DNA of 64,000 nucleotides from Gemmatimonadales bacterium (GCA_036279355.1 DASUJH010000020.1:62001-126000); one strand, 5' to 3'. Positions 27,157 through 37,583 are shown, counted from the first letter of the stretch. The notes: a model not told the origin generated them from the sequence alone. Numbers and translations: made by a program.

Positions 27157-29477
27157 GCGGCTCAGCCCACGCATCCGCACCGCCGGCCGGGCTCGCGGCC
27201 GAACCGTTTCCCGGCGAGCGGCCGATCACGCCGGAGGTCGTGCGCGAGCACAACCTGACCGAGGCCGAGTTCGCGCGAATCATCGCGCTGCTGGGCCGCC
27301 AACCGACCCTCACCGAGCTCGGCATTTTCAGCGCCCTCTGGTCCGAGCACTGCTCCTACAAGCACTCCAAGCCCGTGCTCCGGACGTTCCCGACCACTGG
27401 CGCGCAGGTCATCCAGGGGCCGGGTGAAAACGCCGGCGTGCTGCGCCTGCCCGATGGCTGGGCGGTGGCCTTCAAGATCGAATCGCACAACCATCCGTCG
27501 GCCGTCGAGCCGTACCAGGGCGCGGCCACCGGCGTCGGCGGCATTCTCCGCGACGTGTTCACCATGGGCGCCCGCCCCGTCGCCGTGCTCAACAGCCTGC
27601 GCTTCGGGCCGCTCGACGTGCCGCGCAATCGCTATCTCTTCGCTGGCGTCGTGCGCGGCGTGGGCGATTATGGCAATTGCGTCGGCATCCCGACGCTCGG
27701 CGGGGAGGTCGCGTTTGCGCCGGGCTACACCGGCAACCCGCTGGTGAACGCGATGTGCGTGGGATTACTGCGGGAGGACGACCTGGTGCGGGCCCGCGCG
27801 CACGGGCCGGGCAACCTTCTCCTTACGATCGGGTCCCGCACCGGCCGCGACGGCATTCACGGCGCCAGCTTCGCCTCCGAGGAGCTGTCCGCCGCGAGCG
27901 AAGCGCGCCGCCCGCAGGTGCAGGTCGGCGACCCGTTCACCGAGAAGCTCCTGCTCGAGGCCACCCTCGAGTTGATCCGAGCCGATCTCGTCGTCGCCAT
28001 CCAGGACATGGGTGCGGCCGGGCTCACCAGCTCGTCGGCCGAGATGGCGGCGCGCGGCGGCGTCGGGGTCGAGCTGGATACGAGCCGCGTGCCCACGCGC
28101 GAGCCGGGCATGACGCCGTACGAGATCCTGCTCTCCGAATCACAGGAGCGGATGCTTGCGGTGGCCACGCCGGACAAGGTGCCCGCGATCATCGCCATCT
28201 GCGCCAAGTGGGAGCTGGAGGCCACCATCATCGGCCGGGTGACGGACGACGGGATCTACCGCGTGCGACACGAGGGCCGGGTCGTCGCCGCGATTCCGGG
28301 GCAGCCGCTGGTGGACGACGCGCCGCTCTATTACCCGCAGGCGCGTGAGAGTGAAGCTGCGCGCGCGCGCCGCAGCTCCGCGCCGCAGACTTCGCCGATT
28401 ACCGATCTGCATGGCGCCCTGCCCCGTTTGCTCGACGACCCGACCATCGCGAGCAAGCGCTGGGTCTTCGAGCAGTACGACTCGACCGTTCAGGCCGCCA
28501 CGGTGCTCGGGCCCGGCGGCGACGCCGGCGTCCTCAATGTTCCCGGTACCGACTTCGGGCTCGCCGTCGCGGTGGACGGCAACAGCCGGCTCGTGGCGCT
28601 CGATCCGTACGAGGGGGGCAAGGCGGCGGTCGCCGAGGCCGCCCGCAATGTTGCCTGTACCGGTGCGCGGCCGCTCGGCATTACCGACTGCCTCAACTTC
28701 GGCAACCCTGAAAAGCCCGAAGTGTTCTTCCAGTTTCGTGAGGCATCGCGCGGGATCGCGGATGCGTGCCGCGCGTTCGGTACCCCGGTCACCGGCGGCA
28801 ACGTGTCGTTCTACAACGAGAGCCCCACTGGCGCCGTGGACCCGACGCCGGTCATCGGCATGGTGGGGTTGCTCGACCGGATCGCCGAGCGCGTGCCCAG
28901 CCATTTTCGTCGCGCCGGCGACACGATCGTGCTGCTCGGTACCACCCACGGCGTGCTCGGCGGCTCCGCCTACTGGGCGAGCGTGTACGGCTTCGTGGGC
29001 GGCCGGCCGGCGGCGGTGGATCTCGAGGCCGAGCGCCGCCTGCAGGGGCTGCTCGCGGGCGCCGCCGCTCGGTCGCTGCTGCGCTCGGCCCATGACTGTT
29101 CCGATGGTGGCCTCGCGGTGGCCCTCGCAGAGGCGGCGATGGGCGGCCCGTACGCGGACGTGTGTTTGGGGGGAACCGTCGATCTCACCGGCTACGCCCC
29201 GGATGCCACCGAGGAGGGGCTGCTCTATGGCGAGGATGGCGCCCGCGTCATCGTCACGACAGCTCCGGAACGCGCCGAGGCGCTCCTGGCCCTGGCGGCC
29301 CGCCACGGCGTCCCCGCGCGCGCCGTCGGAGCCGTGGGCGAACCCGGGGCCCCGCTGGAACTTCGGGTGGGCGGCCATTTGTTTTCATGGGTCTCTTCCG
29401 AGCTACGAAGGATCTACTTTGATGCGATTCCCCGGCGCATGGCTCACGCCGACGTGGATCGCGCGGCGGGGAGCTGA
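27153..29477 (+). CDS. purL: FGAM synthase large subunit
   Basis: ATP-dependent amidation of FGAR. 774 aa, the small PurL type that needs PurS and Pur[20 protein letters not shown] start, [48 protein letters not shown] (catalytic His), [20 protein letters not shown], then the second half with [29 protein letters not shown] and [17 protein letters not shown]. Start GTG 27153 overlaps the zinc-ribbon stop; two bases to purF. Confidence 0.96.
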   Translation: MSGSAHASAPPAGLAAEPFPGERPITPEVVREHNLTEAEFARIIALLGRQPTLTELGIFSALWSEHCSYKHSKPVLRTFPTTGAQVIQGPGENAGVLRLPDGWAVAFKIESHNHPSAVEPYQGAATGVGGILRDVFTMGARPVAVLNSLRFGPLDVPRNRYLFAGVVRGVGDYGNCVGIPTLGGEVAFAPGYTGNPLVNAMCVGLLREDDLVRARAHGPGNLLLTIGSRTGRDGIHGASFASEELSAASEARRPQVQVGDPFTEKLLLEATLELIRADLVVAIQDMGAAGLTSSSAEMAARGGVGVELDTSRVPTREPGMTPYEILLSESQERMLAVATPDKVPAIIAICAKWELEATIIGRVTDDGIYRVRHEGRVVAAIPGQPLVDDAPLYYPQARESEAARARRSSAPQTSPITDLHGALPRLLDDPTIASKRWVFEQYDSTVQAATVLGPGGDAGVLNVPGTDFGLAVAVDGNSRLVALDPYEGGKAAVAEAARNVACTGARPLGITDCLNFGNPEKPEVFFQFREASRGIADACRAFGTPVTGGNVSFYNESPTGAVDPTPVIGMVGLLDRIAERVPSHFRRAGDTIVLLGTTHGVLGGSAYWASVYGFVGGRPAAVDLEAERRLQGLLAGAAARSLLRSAHDCSDGGLAVALAEAAMGGPYADVCLGGTVDLTGYAPDATEEGLLYGEDGARVIVTTAPERAEALLALAARHGVPARAVGAVGEPGAPLELRVGGHLFSWVSSELRRIYFDAIPRRMAHADVDRAAGS

Positions 29478-29479
29478 CC

Positions 29480-30874
29480 ATGTGCGGGATCTTCGGCGTC
29501 TCGGGCGTACCGGAGGCGGCCAAGCTCACCTACCTCGGGCTCTACGCCTTGCAGCACCGGGGACAGGAGAGCGCGGGCATCGTGACGATCGACCGCGAAG
29601 GCCACGCCCATTCGCACCGGGGCATGGGCCTCGTCTCGGAGACCTTCGACGATGCCCTGCTGGCCCGACTCATAGGCGATGTCGCCGTGGGGCACACCCG
29701 CTACTCCACCACCGGTAGCACGGTTCTCGCCAACGCCCAGCCGTGCATCATGAACACGCGCTGCGGCCCCCTCGCGATCGCCCTCAACGGCAATCTGGTG
29801 AACGCGCCGCTCCTCAAGCGCGAGCTGGTCGATCGCGGCGCGATCTTCACTACCTCGACCGACACCGAAGTGCTGGTGCACCTCATCGCGCGCTCGGAGG
29901 CGGAGACGGTGGAGGGCCGGATCCGCGACGCGCTGGAGCAGGCCGAAGGGGCCTACAGCCTCATCATGAGCGTCGGCCGCACCATGTACGCGGTGGTTGA
30001 CAGTCGCGGTTTCCGCCCGCTCGTGCTCGGCCGCCTCGGCTCGGGCGCCATAGTGGCCTCGGAGACCTGCGCGCTCGACCTCGTGGGCGCCACCCTCGTA
30101 CGCGAGCTCCAGCCCGGCGACTTCCTCCGCATCGACGATGGCGTCGTCACCGAGCTGCCCCGCCTCTCGCCACGGCCGGTGAGCCGGTGCGTGTTCGAGC
30201 TGGTGTACTTCGCGCGGCCGGACAGCCGCGTCTTCGGCGAGTCGGTGGATCGGGTGCGGCGCGAGCTCGGGCGCCAGCTCGCCCGGGAGCAGCCGGCCCC
30301 CGAAGGCGACGTCGTATTCAGCGTGCCGGACAGCTCGAACGCGATGGCGCTGGGCTTCTCGGAGGAGTCGGGCATCAAGCTCGAGAACGGGCTCATCCGG
30401 AACCATTATATCGGGCGGACGTTCATCAACCCGACCCAGGCGATGCGCGTGGCCAAGGTGCGCATCAAGTTCAATCCGGTGCGCGACGTGATTCAGGGCA
30501 AGCGCGTCGTGGTGGTGGACGACAGCCTGGTGCGCGGCAATACGAGCCGCGGTCTCGTGCAGATGATCCGCGCGGCGGGCGCGAAGGAGGTGCATCTCCG
30601 GCTCGCCTCGCCGCCCATCACCGGGCCATGCCACTACGGGATTGACACGCCCACCCGGGAGGAGCTGATCGGTGCCACGCACTCGGTCGAGGAGATTCGC
30701 CAGTTCCTCGGCGTGGATTCGCTCGGCTATCTCTCGCTCGACGGGATGCTCCGTGCAGCCGGCGATGCGGGCGGCTTCTGCCACGCCTGCTTCTCCGGCC
30801 AGTATCCCACGCCGATTCCTGAGGACCTGGTGCAGTTGAGGCACGCCTCACCGCTCGTCGCGACACCCGCATGA
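29480..30874 (+). CDS. purF: amidophosphoribosyltransferase
   Basis: Commits PRPP to purines. 464 aa, beginning directly at MCGIFGVSGV, so Cys2 is the glutaminase nucleophile after Met removal and there is no propeptide. LQHRGQESAGI, GHTRYSTTGST, ALNGNLVN, then the phosphoribosyltransferase half with VFSVPDSSNAMALGFSEESGI, IGRTFINPTQ and VVVVDDSLVRGNTS (PRPP loop). Four Cys at the C-terminus (FCHACFSGQYP and others) may hold an iron-sulfur cluster as in B. subtilis, although the enzyme lacks the leader usual in that class. Confidence 0.95.
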   Translation: MCGIFGVSGVPEAAKLTYLGLYALQHRGQESAGIVTIDREGHAHSHRGMGLVSETFDDALLARLIGDVAVGHTRYSTTGSTVLANAQPCIMNTRCGPLAIALNGNLVNAPLLKRELVDRGAIFTTSTDTEVLVHLIARSEAETVEGRIRDALEQAEGAYSLIMSVGRTMYAVVDSRGFRPLVLGRLGSGAIVASETCALDLVGATLVRELQPGDFLRIDDGVVTELPRLSPRPVSRCVFELVYFARPDSRVFGESVDRVRRELGRQLAREQPAPEGDVVFSVPDSSNAMALGFSEESGIKLENGLIRNHYIGRTFINPTQAMRVAKVRIKFNPVRDVIQGKRVVVVDDSLVRGNTSRGLVQMIRAAGAKEVHLRLASPPITGPCHYGIDTPTREELIGATHSVEEIRQFLGVDSLGYLSLDGMLRAAGDAGGFCHACFSGQYPTPIPEDLVQLRHASPLVATPA

Positions 30875-33537
30875 GCGGGCCGTTCAGCCAGCCGCTGGTC
30901 TTTTTTTTCGGCCAGGGGCGCGCCGACGGCACCGCGGCGATGAAGGACATCCTCGGCGGCAAGGGCGCAGGCCTCGCCGAGATGACGAACCTCGGCATTC
31001 CAGTCCCGCCCGGATTCACGATCTCCACCTCCGTCTGCCACACCTACCTCGAAAGCCACCAATTCTCCGGGCGCCTGCGGGCGCAAGTCGAACACGATCT
31101 GCAGCGGCTCGAGGCGGCCACCGCCCGGCAGTTCGGGGGCGCGACCCAGCCGCTCCTCGTCTCGGTGCGCTCGGGCGCGCCGGTATCCATGCCCGGGATG
31201 ATGGAGACGATCCTCAACCTCGGCCTCAACGACGCCACCGTGGAAGGGCTCGCGACGCTGAGCGGCAACCCGGCGTTTGCGTGGGACAGCTATCGGCGCT
31301 TCGTGCAGATGTACGCCAGCGTCGTGTTCGACATGGCCCGCGCTCCGTTCGAGCAGAGGCTGGAGGAGCGGAAGCGCGACTGCGGCGCCGCCCGTGACAT
31401 CGATCTCCCGGTCGCGGCGCTGCAAGGCCTTGTCCGGGGGTTCAAGGAGCTCGTGCGGGCCGAAACCGGCCACCCTTTTCCGGACGAACCACTGGCGCAG
31501 CTCTGGGGCGCCATCGCCGCGGTCTTCGAGAGCTGGAACACGCGCCGCGCCATCGATTACCGCCGGCTCCACGGGATCGCCGACTCGATGGGCACCGCGG
31601 TCAATGTCGTCACCATGGTCTTCGGAAACCTGGGCGAGGACTCGGGCACCGGCGTCGCTTTCACCCGCGATCCCTCCACCGGCGAGCACCGCCTCTACGG
31701 CGAATACCTGCTCAACGCGCAGGGCGAGGACGTCGTGTCCGGCACCCGCACCCCCGAGCCGATCGCCACGCTGGCCGAGTGCCTGCCCCACGCCGCCCGC
31801 GAGCTCGAGCGCACCGCGCGCACCCTCGAGCGCCACTTCCGCGACGTGCAGGACCTCGAATTCACCATCGAGCATGGGCATCTCTACATGCTGCAGACGC
31901 GGCGCGCGCAGCGCTCGGGCGCCGCGGCCGTGCGGATCGCGTGCGACATGGTGGATGAGGGGCTTATCACCCGCGAGGAAGCGGTGGCGCGCATTCCGCC
32001 CAACGATCTCGACCAGTTGCTGCACCCGACGATCGACCCCGCCAGCCATCTCGACCTTCTCGCGGTCGGGCTCCCGGCGTCGCCGGGCGCGGCCTGCGGC
32101 ACGGTGGTTTTCGACGCCGACCGCGCGGAGCAGCTGGGCCGGAGCGGTCAGCCGGTCATCCTCGTTCGCCGCGAGACCTCGCCGGAAGACTTCCACGGCA
32201 TGGTCATGGCCAAGGCGGTGCTCACCGCGCGTGGCGGCATGACGAGCCATGCCGCCGTCGTCGCGCGCGGCATGGGCAAGCCGTGCGTCGCCGGGGCGCA
32301 GACGATCGACGTGGACGAGCGGCTGGGCCGGTTCACCGCGGATGGCCGCGTGGTGCGTGAGGGCGACTGGATCAGCCTCGATGGTGGCACCGGTCAGGTG
32401 TTCGGCGGCCAGGCCCGGCTCGTCGAGCCCACGCTGGGCGAGCCGTTCAAGCGGCTCATGGCCTGGGCCGACGACGTGCGCCAGCTCCGCGTCCGTGTCA
32501 ACGCGGACACCCCGGCCGACGCACACCGCGGTCGCGACTTCGGCGCGGAAGGGATCGGGCTCTGCCGCACCGAGCACATGTTTTTCGACGGCGACCGCCT
32601 CATCGCCATGCGCGAGATGATCCTCGCGCAGGACGAGACCGGGCGCCGCCGCGCGCTCGACAAGCTCCTTCCGATGCAGCGCGCCGACTTCGAGGCGATC
32701 TTCCGCGCGATGGAGGGCTATCCGGTTACCGTCCGGCTGCTCGACCCGCCGCTGCACGAATTCCTCCCCAAAGAAGACGCCGAGCTCGAAGCGCTTGCCC
32801 GCGACCTCGGACGATCCGCCGCGGACCTCCGCCGGATCGTGCATGCGATGCAGGAGGTGAATCCGATGCTCGGCCTGCGCGGCTGCCGGCTGGGCATTCT
32901 GCATCCCGAGATCACGGAGATGCAGGCGCGGGCCCTGTTCGAGGCCGCGTGCACCGTCGCCGCCCGCAAAGGCCGCGTGATGCCCGAGATCATGGTGCCG
33001 CTTACGGCGACCGTGGTCGAGCTGCGCAAGCAGGCGATCATCCTCCGCCGCGTCGCCGCCGAAGTGTTTCAGGAGCGCCAGATCACCGTGCCCTACCTCG
33101 TCGGCACCATGATCGAGCTGCCGCGCGCCGCCATCACGGCCGACGAGATCGCGCTCGAGGCGCAGTTCTTCTCCTTCGGCACCAACGACCTCACGCAGAC
33201 GACGTGGGGGCTTTCGCGCGACGACGCGGGCCGCTTCCTGCCCCGCTACATCGAAGAGGGCGTGATCGAGAGCGATCCGTTCCAGGAGCTCGATCTGGGC
33301 GGGGTCGGCAAGCTCATGCAGATCGCCTCCGAGCTCGGCCGCAAGTCGCGGCCGGACCTCAAGCTCGGCGTCTGTGGCGAGCACGGCGGCACCCCGGCGG
33401 CGGTGGCATTCTGCGATCGCCTCGGCATGAATTACGTCTCCTGCTCGCCGTTCCGGGTGCCGATCGCCCGGCTCGCCGCCGCGCAGTCCGCGCTCGCTGA
33501 ACGTGGCACGATGGACCGAACCCGGGCCACCGTTTAG
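30871..33537 (+). CDS. ppdK: pyruvate, phosphate dikinase
   Basis: Interconverts pyruvate + ATP + Pi and PEP + AMP + PPi. 888 aa. N-terminal ATP-grasp (DILGGKGAGLAEMTNLGIPVPPGFTI, RSGAPVSMPGMMETILNLG), central phospho-His domain GGMTSHAAVVARGMGKPCV, and a C-terminal PEP barrel (GIGLCRTEHMF, PMLGLRGCRLGI, EIMVPLT, FSFGTNDLTQTTWG, GVCGEHGGTPAAV). ATGA overlap with purF. It is the last gene of the run. Codons 11-13 form an eight-T tract. Provides PEP for gluconeogenesis and, if the malyl-CoA module is a serine cycle, links pyruvate to it. Confidence 0.96.
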   Translation: MSGPFSQPLVFFFGQGRADGTAAMKDILGGKGAGLAEMTNLGIPVPPGFTISTSVCHTYLESHQFSGRLRAQVEHDLQRLEAATARQFGGATQPLLVSVRSGAPVSMPGMMETILNLGLNDATVEGLATLSGNPAFAWDSYRRFVQMYASVVFDMARAPFEQRLEERKRDCGAARDIDLPVAALQGLVRGFKELVRAETGHPFPDEPLAQLWGAIAAVFESWNTRRAIDYRRLHGIADSMGTAVNVVTMVFGNLGEDSGTGVAFTRDPSTGEHRLYGEYLLNAQGEDVVSGTRTPEPIATLAECLPHAARELERTARTLERHFRDVQDLEFTIEHGHLYMLQTRRAQRSGAAAVRIACDMVDEGLITREEAVARIPPNDLDQLLHPTIDPASHLDLLAVGLPASPGAACGTVVFDADRAEQLGRSGQPVILVRRETSPEDFHGMVMAKAVLTARGGMTSHAAVVARGMGKPCVAGAQTIDVDERLGRFTADGRVVREGDWISLDGGTGQVFGGQARLVEPTLGEPFKRLMAWADDVRQLRVRVNADTPADAHRGRDFGAEGIGLCRTEHMFFDGDRLIAMREMILAQDETGRRRALDKLLPMQRADFEAIFRAMEGYPVTVRLLDPPLHEFLPKEDAELEALARDLGRSAADLRRIVHAMQEVNPMLGLRGCRLGILHPEITEMQARALFEAACTVAARKGRVMPEIMVPLTATVVELRKQAIILRRVAAEVFQERQITVPYLVGTMIELPRAAITADEIALEAQFFSFGTNDLTQTTWGLSRDDAGRFLPRYIEEGVIESDPFQELDLGGVGKLMQIASELGRKSRPDLKLGVCGEHGGTPAAVAFCDRLGMNYVSCSPFRVPIARLAAAQSALAERGTMDRTRATV

Positions 33538-33564
33538 GCGGGCGCCTCGCTACGCCGCGCCCGC
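33538..33564. terminator. GC-rich stem-loop directly after ppdK
   Basis: GCGGGCGC and GCGCCCGC pair perfectly (8 bp, 11-base loop), starting at the first base after the ppdK stop and ending 9 bases before the convergent WYL-like gene. There is no T tract on either strand, so factor-assisted termination or 3'-end protection is as likely as intrinsic termination. Confidence 0.4.
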
Positions 33565-33573
33565 TGCCGGCAC

Positions 33574-33897
33574 CTACGCTCGCGCGAAGATTTCGGTGAG
33601 CTCCTGGTGTGCGGCGTTGAAGTCCGGCCGCGGCCCTGGAAAGGTCCGGTCGAGCACGTCGAGATCCTGGACTTCCGACACGATGAAAGTCCGCCACCCA
33701 GGCACCTCGCCTGTCCGGCTGAAGCCGGCCGTCTGGTAGCCCATCAGCACCGCCTCGCCCGCGCCGTGGAGCGCCACCATGTGGGGTTCCACCATGCGCC
33801 GGAGCCCGTCGTACATGAACGTCACCACCCGATGCTCCTGGGTCGCGCGCACGAGCTGCTCACCGACCTGTTGCTCGCCGATCTGCTGTTCCGCCAT
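33574..33897 (-). CDS. small WYL-like domain protein
   Basis: 107 aa, stand-alone. Reads VVTFMYDGLRRMVEPHMVAL, AVLMGYQTAG, PGWRTFIVSEVQDLDVLDRTF, which follows the WYL core pattern of strand, YxxxxxRxVEPH, GY and a basic/aromatic strand, without the helix-turn-helix seen in WYL regulators. The N-terminal 15 residues are Gln/Glu-rich (EQQIGEQQVGEQ repeat). Strong GGGAGG ribosome site 5 bases before ATG 33897. Convergent with ppdK and divergent from purE. WYL domains bind nucleotides or nucleic acid in characterised regulators; function here unknown. Confidence 0.65.
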   Translation of the reverse strand: MAEQQIGEQQVGEQLVRATQEHRVVTFMYDGLRRMVEPHMVALHGAGEAVLMGYQTAGFSRTGEVPGWRTFIVSEVQDLDVLDRTFPGPRPDFNAAHQELTEIFARA

Positions 33898-33917
33898 GAT
33901 TGCCTCCCATCCGTGAC

Positions 33918-33946
33918 TTGCCCGGCCGCCACGCGCCGCCTTAATT
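33918..33946 (+). promoter_or_regulatory. purE-purK promoter
   Basis: TTGCCC (33918-33923), 17 bases, TTAATT (33941-33946) in the 95-base space between the WYL-like gene and purE. Expected start near 33953 with a 40-nt leader. No purine riboswitch-like fold is apparent. Confidence 0.4.
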
Positions 33947-33992
33947 CTCCCCCCGTCACCCCATCCACACCCGGAGCCCCCGCGAGGACCTC

Positions 33993-34487
33993 ATGGCGCA
34001 GCCGGTCGTAGGAATTGTTATGGGGAGCGACTCCGATTGGGCCGTGATGCAGCACGCCGCGCGGCGGCTCACCGATTTCAGCGTGGAACAGGAGCGGCGC
34101 GTCATCTCGGCCCATCGGACGCCTGATCTGCTCTACCAGTACGCGACCGAAGCCGAAGGCCGCGGGCTCCGTTGCATCATCGCCGGCGCGGGCGGCGCCG
34201 CCCATCTCCCGGGGATGCTCGCCGCCAAGACGGCGCTTCCGGTGCTCGGCGTTCCCATCCCGAGCCGCCACCTGCAAGGGCTCGACTCCCTCCTTTCGAT
34301 CGTCCAGATGCCGGCCGGCGTGCCGGTCGCCGCCTTTGCCATCGGCGACGCCGGCGCGGTTAACGCCGCGCTCTACGCTGTCGCGATGATCGCCGGCTCC
34401 GACCCGGATCTCGCCCGGCGCCTCGCGGCATTTCGGCGGACGCAAACCGAACGCGTGCTCCAGCTCACACTGCCCGACCCGCCATGA
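33993..34487 (+). CDS. purE: N5-carboxyaminoimidazole ribonucleotide mutase
   Basis: Class I PurE, 164 aa. [33 protein letters not shown] (catalytic His), [44 protein letters not shown]. Works with PurK in the N5-CAIR route. GAGGA ribosome site; overlaps purK as ATGA. Confidence 0.96.
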   Translation: MAQPVVGIVMGSDSDWAVMQHAARRLTDFSVEQERRVISAHRTPDLLYQYATEAEGRGLRCIIAGAGGAAHLPGMLAAKTALPVLGVPIPSRHLQGLDSLLSIVQMPAGVPVAAFAIGDAGAVNAALYAVAMIAGSDPDLARRLAAFRRTQTERVLQLTLPDPP

Positions 34488-35629
34488 TCCTGCCCGGCGC
34501 CTGGCTCGGCGTCGTGGGTGGCGGGCAGCTCGGTCGCATGTTCACCATCCGGGCCCGCGAGATGGGGTACCATGTCGCCGTGCTCGACCCCCAGCCCGCG
34601 AGCCCGGCTGGCGCGGTCGCCGACCGCCAGATCGAGGCCGCGTACGACGACCCAGCCGCGCTCGCTGAACTAGCCCGCCAGTGCGCCGCCGTCACCGTGG
34701 AGTTCGAAAACGTGCCGGCTCACGCACTCGACCTGCTCGCCGAGCGCGTGCCGGTCCGGCCGGCGGCGGCGGCCGTCGCAATCACCCAGCACCGGCTCAG
34801 CGAGAAGGAATTCATCCGGGCGCACGGCTTCGCGACGGCTGAGTTCGTGCCCCTGCGCGGTTCCGGGGATGTCGAGCCGGCCTTCGCCGCCATCGGCGCG
34901 CCGGCGCTCCTCAAGACGAGCCGATTGGGGTACGACGGCAAGGGCCAGACGCCGGTCGATACCCTCGCCGATGCCGTCGCGGCGTTCGACCGATTCGGCC
35001 GCGTCGAATGCCTGCTCGAGCGCCGCCTCACGCTGGAACTCGAGCTCTCGGTCGTGCTGGCACGCGGCGCCGATGGCGAGATTCGCGCGTTCCCGCCGGG
35101 GGAGAACTGCCACCGCCGCGGGATCCTCGACACCACGCTCGTGCCCGCGCGCGTGCCGGACGCGCTCGCCCGCGAGGCCGAGGCCGCGGCCGCGGGCGTA
35201 GCGCGCGCGCTGGACTATGTCGGCGTGTTGGGGGTCGAGCTGTTCGTCGCCGACCGGGGCCGCATTTTCGTGAATGAGATCGCGCCGCGTCCCCACAACA
35301 GCGGGCACTTCACGCTCGACGCATGTATCACCGACCAATTTGAGCAGCAGGTACGCGCGCTCGCGGGGCTTCCGCTCGGCGATCCGGGGCTGCTCACGCC
35401 GGTGTGCATGGTGAACGTCCTCGGCGACCTCTGGTCCTGCGGGCCGCCGCACTGGGACGCAGCGCTGGCGCTGCCGGGTGTAAAGCTCCATCTCTACGGT
35501 AAGACCACGCCGCGGCCCGGGCGCAAAATGGGTCACCTCAACTGCATCGCGCCCGCGCCTGATGAGGCGCTCGCGCTCGCGCGTCGGGCACATGCCGCGC
35601 TCACGTCCGCCCACCCGGAGGATGATTGA
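34484..35629 (+). CDS. purK: N5-carboxyaminoimidazole ribonucleotide synthase
   Basis: ATP-grasp enzyme carboxylating AIR with bicarbonate. 381 aa: [59 protein letters not shown]-like strand [34 protein letters not shown] and MVNVLGDLW. Normal length. Confidence 0.95.
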   Translation: MILPGAWLGVVGGGQLGRMFTIRAREMGYHVAVLDPQPASPAGAVADRQIEAAYDDPAALAELARQCAAVTVEFENVPAHALDLLAERVPVRPAAAAVAITQHRLSEKEFIRAHGFATAEFVPLRGSGDVEPAFAAIGAPALLKTSRLGYDGKGQTPVDTLADAVAAFDRFGRVECLLERRLTLELELSVVLARGADGEIRAFPPGENCHRRGILDTTLVPARVPDALAREAEAAAAGVARALDYVGVLGVELFVADRGRIFVNEIAPRPHNSGHFTLDACITDQFEQQVRALAGLPLGDPGLLTPVCMVNVLGDLWSCGPPHWDAALALPGVKLHLYGKTTPRPGRKMGHLNCIAPAPDEALALARRAHAALTSAHPEDD

Positions 35630-35630
35630 T

Positions 35631-36209
35631 ATGTTGCTGCTCCTGCAGTTCGTGACCGCGTTCACGCTCGCAGGGCCGGCTCCCGCCCCCGCTCCGGCCT
35701 GCATCACGATGAATACGAAGAATCTGCCGCTCGCCACCCGGCAGAGTCCGCTCGATTCGGTATCGTTCCCGGTGGGCGGGCACGTCGTGAAGGTGTGCTA
35801 TGGCCGACCCTCGCTCCGAGGCCGCACGATGATCGGTGGCGACGCCGTTCCCTTTGGCAAGCTCTGGCGCACCGGCGCCAACGAGCCGACGATGGTGCAC
35901 GCGACCTCCCCGATCGTGATCGCAGGCCTCGCGGTACCCGCGGGGGCGTATTCGCTCTACACGGTACCGGGGCCCGCGGAGTGGGAGGTGATCGTGAATC
36001 GCTCGATCACGCAGTGGGGCGAAGAGTCGAACTACACCGACAAGGTGCGGGCACAGGAGGTGGGCCGGGCGCGCGTGCCCGCGGAAAAGACATCGACTCC
36101 GGTCGAGACGTTCACGATCCGTCCCGACCCCGGGAGCGGCGATGCCCGCGCGCTGCTGCTGGAGTGGCAGCAGACCCGGGTGCGCATTCCCCTCGCGCCG
36201 GCCAAGTGA
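35631..36209 (+). CDS. exported DUF2911 protein
   Basis: 192 aa with signal peptide MLLLLQFVTAFTLAGPAPAPA. The mature part is DUF2911: VKVCYGRPSLRGRTMIGG, PFGKLWRTGANEPT, VPAGAYSLYTVPGPAEWEVIVNRSITQWG. Such proteins are common in Bacteroidota, Gemmatimonadota and relatives; no activity is established. ATG 35631 follows the purK stop by one base, with GGAGG upstream, so it is co-transcribed with purEK. Tail-to-tail with the aminotransferase. Confidence 0.85.
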   Translation: MLLLLQFVTAFTLAGPAPAPAPACITMNTKNLPLATRQSPLDSVSFPVGGHVVKVCYGRPSLRGRTMIGGDAVPFGKLWRTGANEPTMVHATSPIVIAGLAVPAGAYSLYTVPGPAEWEVIVNRSITQWGEESNYTDKVRAQEVGRARVPAEKTSTPVETFTIRPDPGSGDARALLLEWQQTRVRIPLAPAK

Positions 36210-36216
36210 CCGTGCG

Positions 36217-37470
36217 TCAGCGCCGGGCCACGCTCTCGATGCCGTCGAGCAGCCGATCGATCTCATCCGGCGTGGTGTAGCAGGCGCACCCGGCGCGCAC
36301 GACGCCGTCGGTTCCGTAGCCGTACCGCTCGACAACGGTCGGCGCGTAGAAGTCGCCGTGGGACACGAACACGCCCCGCGCCGCAAGGGTCCGCGCAACC
36401 GCCTCGGACCGATGCCCCGCCACTGCGAACGAGATGGTGGGCGTCCTGGGCTCGGTCGGCGGTGGCCCCAAGCGGCGCACACCGCGAATGCCGCCCAGCC
36501 CTTCCCAGAGCCGCTCGATCAGGTGCTGACCCCGCCCGTGGAGCGCAGCAAATGCCGCAGCCAGCCGGTCGCGGCGCGCTCCGTCCTCACCCGCAACTGA
36601 CGCGAGAAACTCCACCGCAGCCGCGGCACCCACGATTCCCTCGTGATTCTGCGTGCCGGTCTCGAGGTGCTCCGGCGGCTCGGCCGGCGCGGGATCGAGT
36701 TTCGGAGGATCCAGGCTCTCGAGGACTGCCCGCCGCCCCCAGAGCACGCCGACGTGCGGACCGTAGAACTTGTACGCCGAGCATGCGAGCAGGTCCACAC
36801 CCAGCGCGGCCACGTCGAGCAGGACGTGCGGGGCGTAGTGCACGGCATCCATGAAGGTGAGCGCACCAACGTCGCGCGCGAGCCGAGCGGCCGCCGCGAT
36901 GTCGTTCACCGTTCCAAGCGCGTTCGATGCACCGCCAATCGCCACGAGCCGCGTGCGGGGTCCGAGGAGTCGTTCCAAGGCGCCCGGCACGAGCTGACCC
37001 GTTTCCGGATCCAGCGGAACCGACCGGACGGTGATGCCGCGCTCGCCCGCGAGGCGGCGCCAGGGCGCCACGTTGGCATGGTGGTCCAGCTCGGTCACGA
37101 CCACCTCGTCGCCCGGGCCCCAGCGCGCGGCGAGGGTGCGAGCGAGGTGGAATGTGAGCGTGGTCATGTTCGCGCCAAACGCGATCTCGTCCGGCCGTCC
37201 CCCGACGAAGTCCGCCAGCGCGGCTCGGGCCTCGGTGAGCGCCGCGTCGGTCTCCTGGCTTGTGGGGTAGGACCAGTGCGTATTCGCGTTGTGGTTCACG
37301 AGGTAGTCGGCCATCGCGGCGACCACGCGCTCGGGGACCTGCGTGCCGCCGGGCCCGTCGAAGTAGGCAACCGCCTTGCCGACGTGCGAGCGGCTCAGCG
37401 CCGGGAACTGGATCCGCAGCTCGTCGACGCTCGTGGGCGGCAGTCCGAACACCTCCTGTCCTGACCTCAT
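36217..37470 (-). CDS. class V aminotransferase, cysteine desulfurase-like family
   Basis: 417 aa PLP enzyme. FDGPGGTQVPERVVAAM, ANMTTLTFHLARTL, VVVTELDHHANVAPWRRLA, FMDAVHYAPHVLLDV and the PLP lysine in SAYKFYGPHVGVLWGR place it in the NifS/Csd fold, close to the VC1184-type subfamily. The C-terminal VRAGCACYTTPDEIDRLL resembles that subfamily rather than IscS or SufS; the mobile catalytic-Cys loop is not clear, so desulfurase activity is doubtful. ATG 37470 has GAGGTG five bases upstream. A weak promoter (TTGTCG at 37535-37530, 16 bases, TAGTAC) is possible. No suf or isc partner nearby. Confidence 0.8.
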   Translation of the reverse strand: MRSGQEVFGLPPTSVDELRIQFPALSRSHVGKAVAYFDGPGGTQVPERVVAAMADYLVNHNANTHWSYPTSQETDAALTEARAALADFVGGRPDEIAFGANMTTLTFHLARTLAARWGPGDEVVVTELDHHANVAPWRRLAGERGITVRSVPLDPETGQLVPGALERLLGPRTRLVAIGGASNALGTVNDIAAAARLARDVGALTFMDAVHYAPHVLLDVAALGVDLLACSAYKFYGPHVGVLWGRRAVLESLDPPKLDPAPAEPPEHLETGTQNHEGIVGAAAAVEFLASVAGEDGARRDRLAAAFAALHGRGQHLIERLWEGLGGIRGVRRLGPPPTEPRTPTISFAVAGHRSEAVARTLAARGVFVSHGDFYAPTVVERYGYGTDGVVRAGCACYTTPDEIDRLLDGIESVARR

Positions 37471-37583
37471 AAGTCACCTCATCAAGAAGCGCCTAATGTG
37501 TCCTGACGTACTAGCTTACCGCATAGACTCGACAAACGTTGGACAGCTTGGATAGCCTTTGGACCCGGCCCGAGCAGCTGGGC

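Noticed and set aside
33538-33564. Classical Rho-independent terminator after ppdK
   Set aside because: The stem is perfect but neither strand has a following T tract, so it is only listed as a tentative terminator.
36217-37470. Naming the class V enzyme iscS or sufS
   Set aside because: Its C-terminal motifs differ, no clear catalytic Cys loop is visible and no Fe-S assembly genes are nearby.
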